Assembly (NCBI RefSeq): GCF_002205845.1
Contig: NZ_NISI01000001.1
Span: forward strand, 1,485,711-1,549,710
Direction of reading: 5' to 3'
Source: Roseateles puraquae
Lineage (GTDB): Bacteria; Pseudomonadota; Gammaproteobacteria; Burkholderiales; Burkholderiaceae_C
DNA: 64,000 nucleotides
The notes under the pieces were generated by a model, which saw only the letters and a list, made by a program, of their open reading frames with translations, searched no databases and was not told where the DNA came from. Shown piece after piece: positions 1 through 8,007 of the stretch; within the stretch, counting starts at the first letter, position 1, and the number at the start of each line of letters is the position of its first letter. Position numbers and translations under genes: made by a program.

Positions 1-99
1 GAAGGGGCCGCGAATCTGCGGGTCGCCGGTGGTGCGCTTGAGCCAAGGCAGGTCGTCCTCGGTCACGTGGCGCAGGCCGACGCGTTGTCCTCTGAGCAT
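1..99 (-). CDS. GNAT family N-acetyltransferase, N-terminal fragment (runs off the window)
   Basis: The minus strand from base 99 reads 33 codons beginning MLRGQRVGLRHVTEDDLPWL and runs off the left edge of the window. A short strand with 'G.RV.LR.VTEDDLPWL' followed by a helix is the usual opening of acetyltransferases of the RimJ/RimL or aminoglycoside 6'-acetyltransferase type. Nothing of the acetyl-CoA site is visible, so the substrate cannot be guessed. It lies downstream of the acyl-CoA reductase gene on the same strand but is separated from it by a terminator. Confidence 0.55.
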   Translation of the reverse strand, partial: MLRGQRVGLRHVTEDDLPWLKRTTGDPQIRGPF

Positions 100-116
100 G
101 GTGTCGGTCCCTGAAC

Positions 117-140
117 AAAAAAGCCCGGCCGAAGCCGGGC
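117..140 (-). terminator. Rho-independent terminator of the acyl-CoA reductase gene
   Basis: Perfect 7-bp stem GCCCGGC (123-129) / GCCGGGC (134-140) with a CGAA loop. On the minus strand it is followed by six T (122-117). It starts 20 bases after the stop codon at 161-163. Confidence 0.85.
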
Positions 141-160
141 CGCAACGAGAGTGTGCCTCG

Positions 161-2152
161 TCAGAAGTGAATACCCCGCATCATCTGCTGCAGTGCGATG
201 GCCTCGGGCGACAGGCCGCCCTTGCCCTTCTCGCCCTTGGCCGCATCGCTGTCGGGGAACATGCGGAAGCTGGTGTTCATGACGATCTGCGCGATGCGCG
301 GCGCCGCCGCGTGCAGCAACTCGCCCGAAATGCCCAGGCGGGTCGCGATGCGCACCGGCTTGTTGATGCAGGCCTCGGCGATCATGTCGGCCGCCTCTTC
401 GGGCGACAGCGTCGGCACGTTGTTGTAGATCTTGGTGGGCGCGATCATCGGCGTGCGCACCAGCGGCATGTTGATGGTGGTGAAGGTGATGCCGGTGTCG
501 GCGAACTCGCTGGACGCGCAGCGCGTCCAGGCATCCAGCGCGGCCTTGGAGGCCACATAGGCCGAGAACCGCGGCGCGTTCGTGAGCACGCCGATGGAGC
601 TGATGTTCACCACATGCCCACGCCGCTTGGCCGCCATGCCGGGCAGCAAACCCATGGTCACGCGCAGGCAGCCGAAGTAGTTCAGCTGCATGGTGCGCTC
701 GAAGTCGTGGAAGCGGTCGTAGCTGCTCTCGATGGCGCGGCGGATGGAGCGGCCGGCGTTGTTGATCAGGAAGTCCACGCCGCCGAAGTTGGTCGTGCAC
801 CACTCGATGAGCGACGCGCAACCCTCTTCGTCGGCGATGTCGCAGGCGAAGGCATGGATCTGGGCCTGCTTGCCGGCCTTTTCCTTGATCTCCTTCACGG
901 CCTCATCGAGCTTGACCTGATCACGCGCACAGATGAGGGTGATCGCGCCGGCCTCGGCGAACTTGATCGCGGCCGCCAGGCCGATGCCCGAGGAGCCGCC
1001 CGTCACCAGCACCACCTTGCCGCCGGTCGCGCCCTTGAGCGAGCGGTCGATGAAGAGCGCCGGGTCGAGATGACGCTCCCAGTAGTCCCACAGCCGCCAG
1101 GCGTAGTCCTTCAGGTCGGGGCAGGCGATGCCGCTGCCCTTGAGCATGGCCTCGGTGTCGCGACAGTCGAAGCGCGTGGGGTAGTTGATGAAGGTGAACA
1201 TGTCCTCGGGCAGGCCGAGGTCCTTCATGACGGCGTTGCGGATGCGGCGCACCGGCGCCAGCGCCATCAGGCCCTTCTTGACGCTCTTGGGGATGAAGCC
1301 CATCAACGCCGCGTTGATGAAGAGGTTCATCTTGGGCGCATGCGCCGCCTTGCTGAAGATGTCCAGCACATCGCCAACGCGGTAGCCCTTGGGGTCGACG
1401 AGGTGGTAGCAGCCCTGACCCTTGCTGACCTTGTGGGAGATGTGGTCGAGCGCGTCGACGACGAAGTCCACCGGCACGATGTTGATCCGGCCGCCCTCCA
1501 GCCCGACGCTGGGCATCCAGGGCGGCAGGATCTGGCGCATGCGCTGGATCAGCTTGAAGAAGTAGTAAGGCCCGTCGATCTTGTCCATCTCGCCGGTGGT
1601 GGAGTCGCCCACCACCATCGCGGGGCGGTACACCGTCCAGGGCCGCTTGCACTCCTTGCGAACGATCTTCTCGCTCTCGTGCTTGGTCAGGAAGTAGGGG
1701 TGATCGAGGTTCTCGGCTTCGTCGAACATGTCCTCGCGGAACACGCCTTCATACAGGCCCGCGGCGGCGATGGAGCTGACGTGGTGCACATGGCCGGCAT
1801 CGATGGCCTGCGCGAACTCCACCATGCTGCGCGTGCCTTCGATGTTGACGGCAGTCTGCGCTTCCTCGTCGGCGCTCAGGTCATAGACCGCGGCGAGGTG
1901 GTAGAGATGATCGATCTGGCCCTTGAGGCTCTTGATGACGTCAGTCGCCACACCGAGCTTCTTGCTCGTGAGGTCGCCGTAGACCGGGATCGCGCGCGTC
2001 TTGCCCACGCCCCAGTAGGCGAGCAGATCGGGCAGCTTGGCGGCGCTTTCCTCGCGCATCAGGAAGTAGACCGTGCTGCCGCGGCGGGCCAGCAGCTTCT
2101 TGACGAGTCGCTTGCCGATGAAGCCGGTCGCGCCGGTGACGAAATACTGCAT
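161..2152 (-). CDS. Two-domain SDR, probable fatty acyl-CoA reductase (Maqu_2507/AcrA1-like)
   Basis: Predicted 663-residue cytosolic reductase made of two Rossmann-fold SDR units. The N-terminal extended SDR has TGATGFIG at residues 6-13 and a Y-x3-K in YFLTK. The C-terminal classical SDR has TGGSSGIG near residue 383, NNAG, and AYVASK near 528. This order and length match the alcohol-forming fatty acyl-CoA reductases of Marinobacter (Maqu_2507) and the mycobacterial AcrA1 group, which reduce acyl-CoA to aldehyde and then alcohol with NADPH. The frame is open far upstream, but the ATG at 2152 places the nucleotide-binding motif at the usual N-terminus. A phasin-like gene is divergent, so a role in storage lipid or wax alcohol metabolism is an inference. 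It could alternatively act on another acyl or steroid substrate. Confidence 0.75.
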   Translation of the reverse strand: MQYFVTGATGFIGKRLVKKLLARRGSTVYFLMREESAAKLPDLLAYWGVGKTRAIPVYGDLTSKKLGVATDVIKSLKGQIDHLYHLAAVYDLSADEEAQTAVNIEGTRSMVEFAQAIDAGHVHHVSSIAAAGLYEGVFREDMFDEAENLDHPYFLTKHESEKIVRKECKRPWTVYRPAMVVGDSTTGEMDKIDGPYYFFKLIQRMRQILPPWMPSVGLEGGRINIVPVDFVVDALDHISHKVSKGQGCYHLVDPKGYRVGDVLDIFSKAAHAPKMNLFINAALMGFIPKSVKKGLMALAPVRRIRNAVMKDLGLPEDMFTFINYPTRFDCRDTEAMLKGSGIACPDLKDYAWRLWDYWERHLDPALFIDRSLKGATGGKVVLVTGGSSGIGLAAAIKFAEAGAITLICARDQVKLDEAVKEIKEKAGKQAQIHAFACDIADEEGCASLIEWCTTNFGGVDFLINNAGRSIRRAIESSYDRFHDFERTMQLNYFGCLRVTMGLLPGMAAKRRGHVVNISSIGVLTNAPRFSAYVASKAALDAWTRCASSEFADTGITFTTINMPLVRTPMIAPTKIYNNVPTLSPEEAADMIAEACINKPVRIATRLGISGELLHAAAPRIAQIVMNTSFRMFPDSDAAKGEKGKGGLSPEAIALQQMMRGIHF

Positions 2153-2339
2153 GCGGGTCTCCTGCTTGTCGAAGTTGTCGGGCCGATTCTTCACCACGGC
2201 GCATGACGATCCGCTGCGCACTTTCCCGGGTCGGCCGGCGCCCCATCGTAGAGCGCACTCACTAGGATTGAACGCGCCATCACGGGGCTGCGCCGCTACA
2301 GTCCCACCGGCAATTCGCTCAACTGCAAGGACACCCCAC

Positions 2340-3089
2340 ATGGTCAAGAAGCTCCAGAAGATGGCTGACAAGAAGAAGGCTGCAGCAGCCACCCCCTTCC
2401 CCGCCGGCCTGCTCGACAGCGACATGGCCAAGAACGTCAAGGACAGCGCCCAGCAGATCTGGGCCGCCGGTCTCGCCTCCTTCGCCAAGGCCCAGGGCGA
2501 AGGCTCCAAGGTCTTCGAGGCCCTCGTCTCGGAAGGACTCAAGTTGCAGAAGAAGACCCAATCCGCCGCTGAAGAGAAGCTCAGCGCCGTCGCCAGCAAG
2601 GTCAGCGGCATGGCCGGTGACGTCGGCTCCAAGGCCGGCCAGCACTGGGACAAGCTCGAAACCATCTTCGAGCAACGCGTGGCCAAGGCACTCAAGAGCC
2701 TGGGCGTGCCCTCGGCCGGCGACGTCGAGAGCCTGATCAAGCGCATCGACGCCCTGGCCGTGTCGGCCGGCCTGAAGAAGGCCACGCCCGCCAAGGCGGC
2801 CAAGAAGGCCGTCGTCAAGAAGGCCGCTGCCGTGAAGAAGGCCGTCGCCAAGAAGGCGCCTGCTGCCAAGAAGGCGGTGGTGAAGGCCGCCGCGCCGGTG
2901 AAGGCTGCCGTGAAGACGGCGGCCAAGACCGTCGCCAAGAAGGCCGCGCCGGCCAAGAAGGCGCCGGCTGCCAAGGCGGCGGCGACGCCGGCCAAGAAGG
3001 CGGCCCCCGCCAAGAAGGCCCCGGCCGCCAAGAAGGTCGCCGCTCCCGCGCCGGCCCCGGCCGCTGCCGAGAAGCCGGCCCAGGCCTGA
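2340..3089 (+). CDS. PhaF-like phasin with histone H1-like tail
   Basis: 249-residue protein. Residues 1 to about 135 form an amphipathic helical phasin domain (polyhydroxyalkanoate granule-associated family), ending in a short leucine-zipper-like stretch around SLIKRIDALAVSA. From about residue 140 to the end it is almost only Lys, Ala and Pro in repeated KKA/AKKAPA units, like histone H1 and PhaF of Pseudomonas. PhaF coats PHA granules and binds DNA through this tail, spreading granules to daughter cells; the same role is inferred here. The ATG at 2340 has AAGGA ten bases upstream. A patatin-like lipase follows after 27 bases on the same strand. Confidence 0.8.
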   Translation: MVKKLQKMADKKKAAAATPFPAGLLDSDMAKNVKDSAQQIWAAGLASFAKAQGEGSKVFEALVSEGLKLQKKTQSAAEEKLSAVASKVSGMAGDVGSKAGQHWDKLETIFEQRVAKALKSLGVPSAGDVESLIKRIDALAVSAGLKKATPAKAAKKAVVKKAAAVKKAVAKKAPAAKKAVVKAAAPVKAAVKTAAKTVAKKAAPAKKAPAAKAAATPAKKAAPAKKAPAAKKVAAPAPAPAAAEKPAQA

Positions 3090-3116
3090 ACCGCGCCTGA
3101 CTGACCTTTCTGCACC

Positions 3117-4346
3117 ATGAGCCAACCACGCATCGGGTTGGCCCTGGCCGGCGGAGGCCCACTGGGCGCCATCTATGAAGTTGGCGCCCTTTGCGCTTTG
3201 GAGGAGGCCGTCGAGGGCCTGGACTTCACCGCCTGCGATGGCTACATCGGCGTCAGTGCCGGCGGCTTCATGGCCGCGGGCCTGGCCAACGGCATGACGC
3301 CGCGCGAGCTCTGCGCGGCTTTCATCGAGAACACCGCCGAGCCGCCGGATCGCTTCGACCCGGCCGAGCTGCTGCAGCCGGCCTGGGCCGAGTTCGGCGC
3401 GCGGCTGCGCCAGGTGCCACGGCTGCTGCGTGATGCGGCGCGCGAGGTGCTGCTGGAAGGCCGCTCGGTGCTTGGCGCGGTTGAACGCCTGGGGCGGGCC
3501 CTGCCCACTGGCCTGCTGTCCAGCGAGCGCTTCGGCGAGGCGCTGCAGCAGGTGTTCGCCCGGCCCGGCCGCAGCAATGACTTCCGGCGGCTGCGGCGCC
3601 GCCTCATCCTCGTCGCGACCGACCTGGACAGCGGCGAAGCCATCCCCTTCGGCGCCGAGGGCTGGGACCACGTGCCCATCTCCCAGGCCGTGCAGGCCAG
3701 CGCAGCCCTGCCGGGGCTGTTCCCGCCGGTGGAGATCAACGGCCGCACCTATGTCGACGGCGCCCTCAAGAAGACCCTGCACGCCTCGGTGCTGCTGGAC
3801 CGCGGCCTGGACCTGCTCATCTGCCTGAACCCGCTGGTGCCCTATGCCAGCAACCGGCTGACCTCCCGCGATGCGCGTTCGCGCCGGGCCCGCAAGCTGG
3901 CCAGCCGCCTGGGCCGCGCGCCACAGCCGCGCCTGCACCGGCTGGTGGACGGGGGGCTGCCACTGGTGCTGTCGCAGACCTTCCGCTCCCTCATCCATTC
4001 GCGCTTGGAGCTGGGCATGCGCGGCTACGAGCTGAGCCACCCGCAGACCGACATCCTGCTGTTCGAGCCCGATCCGCGGGATGCTGAGCTCTTCATGGCC
4101 AACACGTTCAGCTACCGCCAGCGCCGCCATCTCGCGGAGCACGCCTACCAGGCCACGCGCGAACTGCTGCGCGAGCGAGCGGCCGAGCTGCGCCCGAAGT
4201 TCGCCCGGGCGGGCCTGCGCCTGCGCGAGGACGTGCTGGCCAGCCGCGAGGCACGGTTGCTGCCGGCCCCGGGCGAAACCCGCACCGAGGCCGCATTGCG
4301 TAGCCTGCGCAGCACCCTCAGCGTGCTGGAGGCCCGGGCGCGTTGA
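3117..4346 (+). CDS. Patatin-like phospholipase / lipid acyl hydrolase
   Basis: 409 residues. The oxyanion loop AGGGPLGA is at residues 11-18, the nucleophile motif is GVSAG with Ser47, and the second dyad residue is in YVDGA with Asp214. Patatins use a Ser-Asp dyad to hydrolyse acyl esters of phospholipids or neutral lipids. No signal peptide is seen, so it should be cytoplasmic. It follows the PhaF-like gene closely and is probably cotranscribed, so it could turn over granule or membrane lipid (inference). Its stop codon is directly next to the stop of the convergent monooxygenase gene. Confidence 0.8.
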   Translation: MSQPRIGLALAGGGPLGAIYEVGALCALEEAVEGLDFTACDGYIGVSAGGFMAAGLANGMTPRELCAAFIENTAEPPDRFDPAELLQPAWAEFGARLRQVPRLLRDAAREVLLEGRSVLGAVERLGRALPTGLLSSERFGEALQQVFARPGRSNDFRRLRRRLILVATDLDSGEAIPFGAEGWDHVPISQAVQASAALPGLFPPVEINGRTYVDGALKKTLHASVLLDRGLDLLICLNPLVPYASNRLTSRDARSRRARKLASRLGRAPQPRLHRLVDGGLPLVLSQTFRSLIHSRLELGMRGYELSHPQTDILLFEPDPRDAELFMANTFSYRQRRHLAEHAYQATRELLRERAAELRPKFARAGLRLREDVLASREARLLPAPGETRTEAALRSLRSTLSVLEARAR

Positions 4347-5504
4347 TCAGGCGTCCACCAGGCGGCGCGTGATGGCGGCCTGCACGGGCGGCAGATGCCG
4401 GGCGACATCGATGACCGCGCGGCGCAGCGCCAGCACGGGGGCGCGATCGTCCGTGAAGAACCGCACCAGCGCATTCGTGCCGGCATACAGTGGCCCGGCG
4501 GCGCGCCGGTGTTCGGCCTCGTAGGCCAGCAAGGGGCCGAGTTCGCCCGGGTCGCGCGCCGCATCGAGCCGGCGCGACAGCGCCTCGATGCCGTAGAGCC
4601 CCAGGTTGTAGCCATGCGCCGTGACCGGATGCATGCCCACCGCGGCGTCGCCGATCAGCGCCAGGCGCGGCGCCACGAAGCGTTCGGCCCACACGGCCAC
4701 CAGCGGGTAGACATGACGCTCGCCGTCCAGCCGCATCGCGCCCAGACGGCCCTCGGCCGCGGCCTCGATGGCCAGGGCCAGTTCCACGCCGTCCATCGCC
4801 GCCAGGCGCGGCAGCTCGGCATTCGCCACGGTCCAGACCGCTGAACAGCGCCTGCCCGTCTTGGGCAAGAGGGCCAGCGTGTGGCCGGCCAGGAAGCATT
4901 CCTGGGCCATGCCTTCATGGTCACGCTCATGCGCCAGCGGCACCAGCAAGGCACTGCGGCCGAAGTCGCGATGACGCGCCCCGATGCCCGCGAGCCGACG
5001 CAGTGGCGAGAAGCGACTGTCCGCCGCCACCACCAGCGGCGCACTGTGGCGTTCGCCGCCGCGGGTGTCGACATGCGCCAGGTCAGCCGTGCGCGTGAAC
5101 CCGTTCACCACCTGCCCGCAGCGGACATCAATGCCCCGCTGCTGGGCCGCGCCCCAGGCCGCCGCGCGCAGGCGGTGGTTGGCCACCAGCCAACCCAGGT
5201 CCTGCCCACGCGACACAAAAGGCAGCGGCAGCCGCGAGCCGCTGGAGCGCACCGTGGCGCTGCGCAGCGGGGCGATGTCGCTCAGGCGCTCCCACAGGCC
5301 AAGCTGGGCCAGCAGGCGACGCGAGCGGTGGGTGAGCGCGATCTCACGGCCGTCGTCGGCGGGCGCGGCCAGCACGGCGGCGTCGGCCTGCTCCAGCACC
5401 CGCACGGCCAGCCCGCGGTCGTGCAGTGCGCAGGCCAGCGCCAGCCCGGCGGGGCCGGCGCCGCAGATGACGACATGGGGTTCGGGGCAGGCAAGGTCGT
5501 TCAT
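4347..5504 (-). CDS. ubiM: UbiH/UbiM-family FAD-dependent ubiquinone hydroxylase
   Basis: 385 residues of the aromatic hydroxylase flavoprotein fold (UbiH/UbiF/UbiM/COQ6). FAD-binding GAGPAG is at residues 15-20, and the conserved GDAAVGMHPVTAHGYNLGL block that contacts FAD lies near residues 283-301. These enzymes add hydroxyls to the ubiquinone ring using O2. The divergent neighbour operon encodes Coq7 and UbiG, which hydroxylate and O-methylate the same ring, so a ubiquinone role is strongly suggested. UbiM is my preferred name because it is the betaproteobacterial type, but UbiH or UbiF specificity cannot be excluded. Start chosen at ATG 5504, twelve codons before the Rossmann strand. Confidence 0.65.
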   Translation of the reverse strand: MNDLACPEPHVVICGAGPAGLALACALHDRGLAVRVLEQADAAVLAAPADDGREIALTHRSRRLLAQLGLWERLSDIAPLRSATVRSSGSRLPLPFVSRGQDLGWLVANHRLRAAAWGAAQQRGIDVRCGQVVNGFTRTADLAHVDTRGGERHSAPLVVAADSRFSPLRRLAGIGARHRDFGRSALLVPLAHERDHEGMAQECFLAGHTLALLPKTGRRCSAVWTVANAELPRLAAMDGVELALAIEAAAEGRLGAMRLDGERHVYPLVAVWAERFVAPRLALIGDAAVGMHPVTAHGYNLGLYGIEALSRRLDAARDPGELGPLLAYEAEHRRAAGPLYAGTNALVRFFTDDRAPVLALRRAVIDVARHLPPVQAAITRRLVDA

Positions 5505-5614
5505 GGCCGCACAGCCTAGGCAGGGGCGGGCGGCAGCACCTTGACCCAGGTCAGCACACCCGGGATTCCCGAGCCCGCCATGGGGTTCCCCGGCTGCAGG
5601 CAGCATCTCGGCTC

Positions 5615-5995
5615 ATGCCATCGCTCCCGACCACTCCCAAGCCCACCGTCTACTTCGACGGCGCCTGCCCGGTGTGCCGGCGTGAGATCGCCGTGTACCA
5701 GCGCGGCGCGGGCGCCGAGGCGGTGTGCTGGGTCGATGCGAGCGCCTGCACGCCGGAGGCGCTCGGCAGCGACCTCGACCGCGACAACGCCCTCGCCCGC
5801 CTGCACCTGCGCCTGCCGGATGGCCGCCTGGTGCAGGGCGCCGCGGCCTTCCTCGCCATGTGGGCCGCCCTGCCCCAGCATCCCCGCCTGGCACGCCTGG
5901 CCCGCCTGCTGGACCGGCCAGCCATCGTGCGCCTGCTGGACCTGGCCTACGGCGCCTTCCTTCGTTTGCGCCGGCTCTGGCGCCCCGCCCGATGA
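5615..5995 (+). CDS. DUF393 (DCC) thioredoxin-like protein
   Basis: 126 residues with the family opening VYFDGACPVC; the CPVC pair (Cys18, Cys21) sits where thioredoxin-fold proteins have their redox cysteines. DUF393/DCC proteins are predicted thiol-disulfide oxidoreductases of unknown partner. It is the first gene of an overlapping set with coq7 (ATGA overlap at 5992-5995), ubiG and an SDR, and is divergent from the UbiM-like gene across a 110-base promoter region. The context suggests service to the quinone hydroxylases. Confidence 0.8.
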   Translation: MPSLPTTPKPTVYFDGACPVCRREIAVYQRGAGAEAVCWVDASACTPEALGSDLDRDNALARLHLRLPDGRLVQGAAAFLAMWAALPQHPRLARLARLLDRPAIVRLLDLAYGAFLRLRRLWRPAR

Positions 5996-6528
5996 GCGCC
6001 GTCTGGACCCCATCCGCCATGCCGGCCTGGCTGGTGGCCGACCTGCGCAGCGACCAGGCGGGTGAAATCGGCGCCGTCTGGATCTACCGCGGCGTGCTGG
6101 CGGTGAGCCGCGACCCCGCCCTGCGCGGGTTTGCCCAACGTCACCTGGCCACCGAGCAGCGTCACCTCGGCCTGATCGAGGCCTGCCTGCCCGACGCCCA
6201 CCACAGCCGGCTGCTGCCGTTGTGGCGCCTCGCGGGGTGGTTGACCGGCGCCCTGCCCGCCTTGTTCGGCCCGCGCGCGGTCTATGCCACCATCGCCGCG
6301 GTCGAAACCTTTGTCGACCAGCACTACCAGGTGCAGGTGGATCGCCTGGCCGGCGAAGTTGCCTGGGCCCCCTTGCGCGAACTGCTCGACGGTTGCCGCC
6401 GCGACGAGGTCGACCACCGCGATGAAGCCGCGGCCCAGGCCGGCCGGCCCGGCCTGCTGATGCGGGCCTGGTGCCGCGTTGTCGGGACGGGTTCTGCCCT
6501 GGCCGTCTCGGTGTGCCGCCATGTCTGA
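5992..6528 (+). CDS. coq7: Coq7-type demethoxyubiquinone hydroxylase
   Basis: 178 residues, a short di-iron four-helix protein that hydroxylates C6 of the ubiquinone ring in place of UbiF. All expected metal ligands are visible: Glu25 (in GEIGA), Glu55-x2-His58 (EQRH), Glu105 (VETF) and Glu139-x2-His142 (EVDH). The ATG overlaps the stop of the DUF393 gene, and its own stop overlaps the ubiG start by 8 bases, so the set is translationally coupled. It carries two hydrophobic stretches around residues 76-105, consistent with peripheral membrane binding. Confidence 0.88.
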   Translation: MSAVWTPSAMPAWLVADLRSDQAGEIGAVWIYRGVLAVSRDPALRGFAQRHLATEQRHLGLIEACLPDAHHSRLLPLWRLAGWLTGALPALFGPRAVYATIAAVETFVDQHYQVQVDRLAGEVAWAPLRELLDGCRRDEVDHRDEAAAQAGRPGLLMRAWCRVVGTGSALAVSVCRHV

Positions 6529-7276
6529 CACGCCCGCCGTCAGCACCATCCGCCCTGACGAGGTCGCCCGCTATGACGCCTGGAGCGCGACCTGGTGGGA
6601 TGCCCGCGGCCCGATGCGGCCGCTGCACGTCACGCAAGCCCTGCGTGGCCGCTGGGTGCGCGAGGCCGCAGAGCGCCATTTCGGCCGGCCGCTCGCCGGG
6701 CTGCGCGTGCTCGACGTGGGCTGCGGCGGTGGGCTGATGAGCGAAGCCCTGGCCCGCGAGGGCGCCACCGTGGTGGGCATCGATGCCTCAGCCGGCAACA
6801 TCGGCGCCGCACGCCGCCATGCCGCAGCCGACCGGGCCGTCGCCGCCCGGCTGGACTACCGCCACGGCGACCCCGCCGCCGCCTTGCAGCCGGGCGAACG
6901 GTTCGACCTGGTGCTGGCGCTGGAGGTGGTGGAGCATGTCGATGACGTGCCGGCCTTCCTCGCCCAGGTGGCCGCCGCCGTCGCACCCGGCGGGCTGCTG
7001 GTGGCCTCCACGATCAACCGCACCGCGCGCAGCTGGCTGCTGGCCATCGTCGCGGCCGAGTACCTGCTGCGGGTGCTGCCCATCGGCACGCACCGCTGGC
7101 GGCAGTTCGTCACGCCGGACGAACTCGACACCGCCGCCCAGCGTGCCGGCCTGCTGCCGCGCGAGCGGCTGGGCATGCGCTATGTGCCGGTGCTGCACCA
7201 CGCGCACTGGACGCGCGACACCTCCGTCAACTACCTGGCCAGCTATGTGCGGCCGCCCGAGGAGACTTCCGCTTGA
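6521..7276 (+). CDS. ubiG: UbiG-like ubiquinone O-methyltransferase
   Basis: 251-residue class I SAM methyltransferase. Motif I LDVGCGGG is at residues 64-71, VVGID is the acidic strand-2 motif and LEVVEHV is typical UbiG. The STINRT and AEYLLRVLPIGTHRW blocks are also diagnostic of the UbiG family. UbiG carries out both O-methylations of ubiquinone synthesis. The ATG at 6521 overlaps the coq7 stop. In many Burkholderiales ubiG is elsewhere with gph, so this could be a second, cluster-specific copy; that cannot be settled here. Confidence 0.85.
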   Translation: MSDTPAVSTIRPDEVARYDAWSATWWDARGPMRPLHVTQALRGRWVREAAERHFGRPLAGLRVLDVGCGGGLMSEALAREGATVVGIDASAGNIGAARRHAAADRAVAARLDYRHGDPAAALQPGERFDLVLALEVVEHVDDVPAFLAQVAAAVAPGGLLVASTINRTARSWLLAIVAAEYLLRVLPIGTHRWRQFVTPDELDTAAQRAGLLPRERLGMRYVPVLHHAHWTRDTSVNYLASYVRPPEETSA

Positions 7277-8007
7277 ACCCCATTGCTCTCGTCACCGGCG
7301 CCCGGGGCGGCATCGGCCGCGCGCTGTGTGCACAACTGCAGTCCCAGGGCTGGCAGGTGGCCGCCGTTGGCCGCGATGCCCCTGCACTGGCCGACGTACC
7401 CGCCCAGCTGCATCTCGCCGCCGACACCACCACCCCGGAAGGCGCCGCCACGGCCATCGCGCTCTGCCGCGAAAAGCTCGGCGTACCCACCCGCCTGGCC
7501 CACTGCGTGGGCAGCACGCTGATCGCCCCCCTGCACCGCAGCAAGCCCGAGCAGATGCGGGAAGTGCTGCGCGTCAACCTCGACAGCGCGCTCTACATGC
7601 TGGGCGCCTGGGTGGAGGCGCTGCGCGAGCCGCCGCAGCCGGGGGCCGCGGTGTTCGTGAGCTCGGTGGTGGCCGGCATCGGGGTGGCCAACCACGAGGC
7701 CATCGCCGCGGCCAAGGGCGGCATCGAAGCCCTGGTGCGCAGCGCCGCGGCCAGCTACGCGATGCAGGGACTGCGCGTGAACGCCGTCGCCCCGGGCATG
7801 ACCGACACGCCCATGACCGCCACCATGCTCAAGCAACCCGCCATGCGCGAAGCGGCCGGCAAGCAGTACCCGCTGGGTGGCGTGCAGACTGCCGAGGAGG
7901 TGGCTGGCGTCATGGCCTGGCTGCTGTCGGATGCGGCCGCCCGCCTCACCGGCCAGGTGCTGCCGGTAGACGGTGGTTTCACGAAGATCCGGCCTCTGGT
8001 TCGCTGA
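7273..8007 (+). CDS. Atypical SDR lacking the catalytic Tyr, quinone-cluster associated
   Basis: 244-residue FabG-like Rossmann protein with TGARGGIG at residues 8-15 and a normal C-terminus (GQVLPVDGGF). The active site is changed: the NNAG position reads HCVG (77-80), and in the Y-x3-K motif Lys148 is kept but position 144 is Ile. The Ser at 131 is present. Without the Tyr acid/base it may be a dead or specialised reductase, or a binding subunit. TTG start at 7273 overlapping the ubiG stop (TTGA). The last 29 bases overlap the end of the convergent ABC transporter gene. Confidence 0.75.
   Translation: MNPIALVTGARGGIGRALCAQLQSQGWQVAAVGRDAPALADVPAQLHLAADTTTPEGAATAIALCREKLGVPTRLAHCVGSTLIAPLHRSKPEQMREVLRVNLDSALYMLGAWVEALREPPQPGAAVFVSSVVAGIGVANHEAIAAAKGGIEALVRSAAASYAMQGLRVNAVAPGMTDTPMTATMLKQPAMREAAGKQYPLGGVQTAEEVAGVMAWLLSDAAARLTGQVLPVDGGFTKIRPLVR

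Noticed and set aside
29..2206. Very long open frame on the plus strand opposite the acyl-CoA reductase gene
   Set aside because: GC-rich third-position bias keeps the opposite strand open; the translation is His/Ala/Gly/Arg-rich with no domain motif, whereas the minus strand shows complete SDR motifs. The same holds for similar antisense frames along the dcw cluster.
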